Shown here one piece after another: positions 22,412 through 22,722 of a stretch of DNA of 22,722 nucleotides. Within the stretch, counting starts at the first letter, position 1, and each line of letters opens with the position of its first letter. Below the pieces are notes generated by a model. The model was given only the letters and a program-made list of their open reading frames with translations, had not been told where the DNA came from and made no database searches. This stretch comes from Aminivibrio sp. (GTDB lineage: Bacteria > Synergistota > Synergistia > Synergistales > Aminobacteriaceae): assembly GCA_018057035.1 (NCBI GenBank), contig JAGPEN010000006.1, forward strand, positions 1 through 22,722, in the 5' to 3' direction. Made by a program: the position numbers and the translations under genes.

Positions 22412-22458
22412 GGGGTAAAAACCCGAGACCGGGTTTATGGCCGGGGGAAACAGATCGT

Positions 22459-22579
22459 TGTCATCCCGAATCTCGGGGTTGATCCTTTCCCCCTCAAGAG
22501 CAAGATTCTTCGGGCTTCGCCCTCAGAATGACAGCAAAGTGCAGATCCCTCGGTCGCTCCGCTCTCTCTCGGGTTGACA
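22459..22579. repeat. Dispersed intergenic repeat element (TGTCAT...ATGACA type)
   Basis: TGTCATCCCGAATCTCGG begins at 22459 and TCAGAATGACA ends at 22533, so the outer ends are inverted. A related half follows to 22579 (CTCGGTCGCTCCGCTCTC, ending GGGTTGACA). On the minus strand it reads TCATTCTGAGGGCGAAGCCC with GAAGAATCTTG, a well-known dispersed repeat style in many bacterial genomes. Translation of it gives the typical spurious CHSEGEARRIL peptide. Confidence 0.6.
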
Positions 22580-22631
22580 AACAAAAAGGGCTTGTTCGGG
22601 ACGACAGGCAAACGGAAGGGAACGAACATAA

Positions 22632-22675
22632 AGAAGCGGAGGGTCTCCGGGTGTGACCGGGAACTCTCCGCTTCT
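22632..22675 (+). terminator. Hairpin with 10-bp perfect stem, possible terminator
   Basis: AGAAGCGGAG (22632-22641) pairs with CTCCGCTTCT (22666-22675), with inner GGTC/GACC complementarity. No T tract follows, so a classic Rho-independent terminator is doubtful. Confidence 0.35.
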
Positions 22676-22677
22676 CA

Positions 22678-22722
22678 ATGGTCTGTTTCTATGGTCTGTT
22701 TCTATGGTCTGTTTCTATGGTC
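22678..22722 (+). repeat. 13-bp tandem repeat reaching the window edge
   Basis: ATGGTCTGTTTCT is repeated exactly at 22678, 22691 and 22704, with a fourth copy starting at 22717 and cut by the window end. There are no spacers, so it is a tandem array, not a CRISPR. Confidence 0.9.

Larger units (their letters stand above)
22412..22722. other. Gene-free right end with hairpins and repeats
   Basis: These 311 bases hold no credible gene. They contain a weak hairpin (AAACCCG 22419-22425 with CGGGTTT 22430-22436) just after the last gene, a dispersed-repeat-like element, a second hairpin, and a 13-bp tandem repeat that reaches the window edge. Confidence 0.7.

Noticed and set aside
22435..22629. 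Minus-strand frame of 64 codons near the right end
   Set aside because: It is a translation of the dispersed repeat (CHSEGEARRIL), a well-known type of spurious protein.
22678..22722. CRISPR array
   Set aside because: The 13-bp units are directly adjacent with no spacers and are far too short for CRISPR repeats.

Overview
The window reads as a chromosomal segment of a Gram-negative, strictly anaerobic, amino-acid-fermenting bacterium of moderately high GC, most plausibly from Synergistota. This rests on a lipid A type acyltransferase, many signal-peptide proteins, a desulfoferrodoxin/ferritin/Hrb-like flavoprotein oxygen-defence set, a polar amino acid ABC transporter and a cytoplasmic type I asparaginase. 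The taxon is inference; no marker gene settles it. Almost all genes carry strong AGGAGG-type ribosome binding sites, which I used to move several starts inward from the longest open frame.

Left part (1-2230): the 5' end of a metallo-beta-lactamase-fold gene runs off the left edge on the minus strand. Divergent from it is a tiny monocistronic gene (41 aa) with its own promoter, an 11-bp direct repeat around that promoter, and its own terminator. Next is a two-gene polar amino acid ABC transporter operon (ATPase and permease, no binding protein) closed by a strong bidirectional terminator. Minus-strand block (2229-12830): a hypothetical protein; an LpxL-like acyltransferase overlapping a glycosyltransferase-like gene; tyrS; a large unknown membrane-anchored/exported protein; a beta-CASP metallo-beta-lactamase ribonuclease-like protein; a NarX/NarL-type histidine kinase and response regulator; and an HD-domain protein with a dCMP deaminase-family gene.

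Plus-strand operon (12993-16004): a UMF1-type MFS transporter, a NodB-family polysaccharide deacetylase and a type I asparaginase. It is divergent from the deaminase gene across an intergenic region with two clean dyads. Minus-strand block (15995-19051): desulfoferrodoxin and ferritin, then an intergenic hairpin, then a flavin reductase-like protein without the rubredoxin domain usual in its closest relatives, a DUF2400 (TIGR02757) protein and a translationally coupled exported TPR protein. Together the first three look like an oxidative-stress and iron-handling module.

Right part (19248-22722): four consecutive plus-strand genes for proteins with signal peptides, none confidently assigned. 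The first has an LpoB/CsgG-like N-terminal half and a FlgT-like C-terminal half, and the second is a TPR protein with Lys/Pro-rich linkers. This is the best candidate for an undescribed envelope module. The last 311 bases hold no credible gene. They contain a dispersed-repeat-like element, two hairpins and the start of a 13-bp tandem repeat that runs off the right edge.
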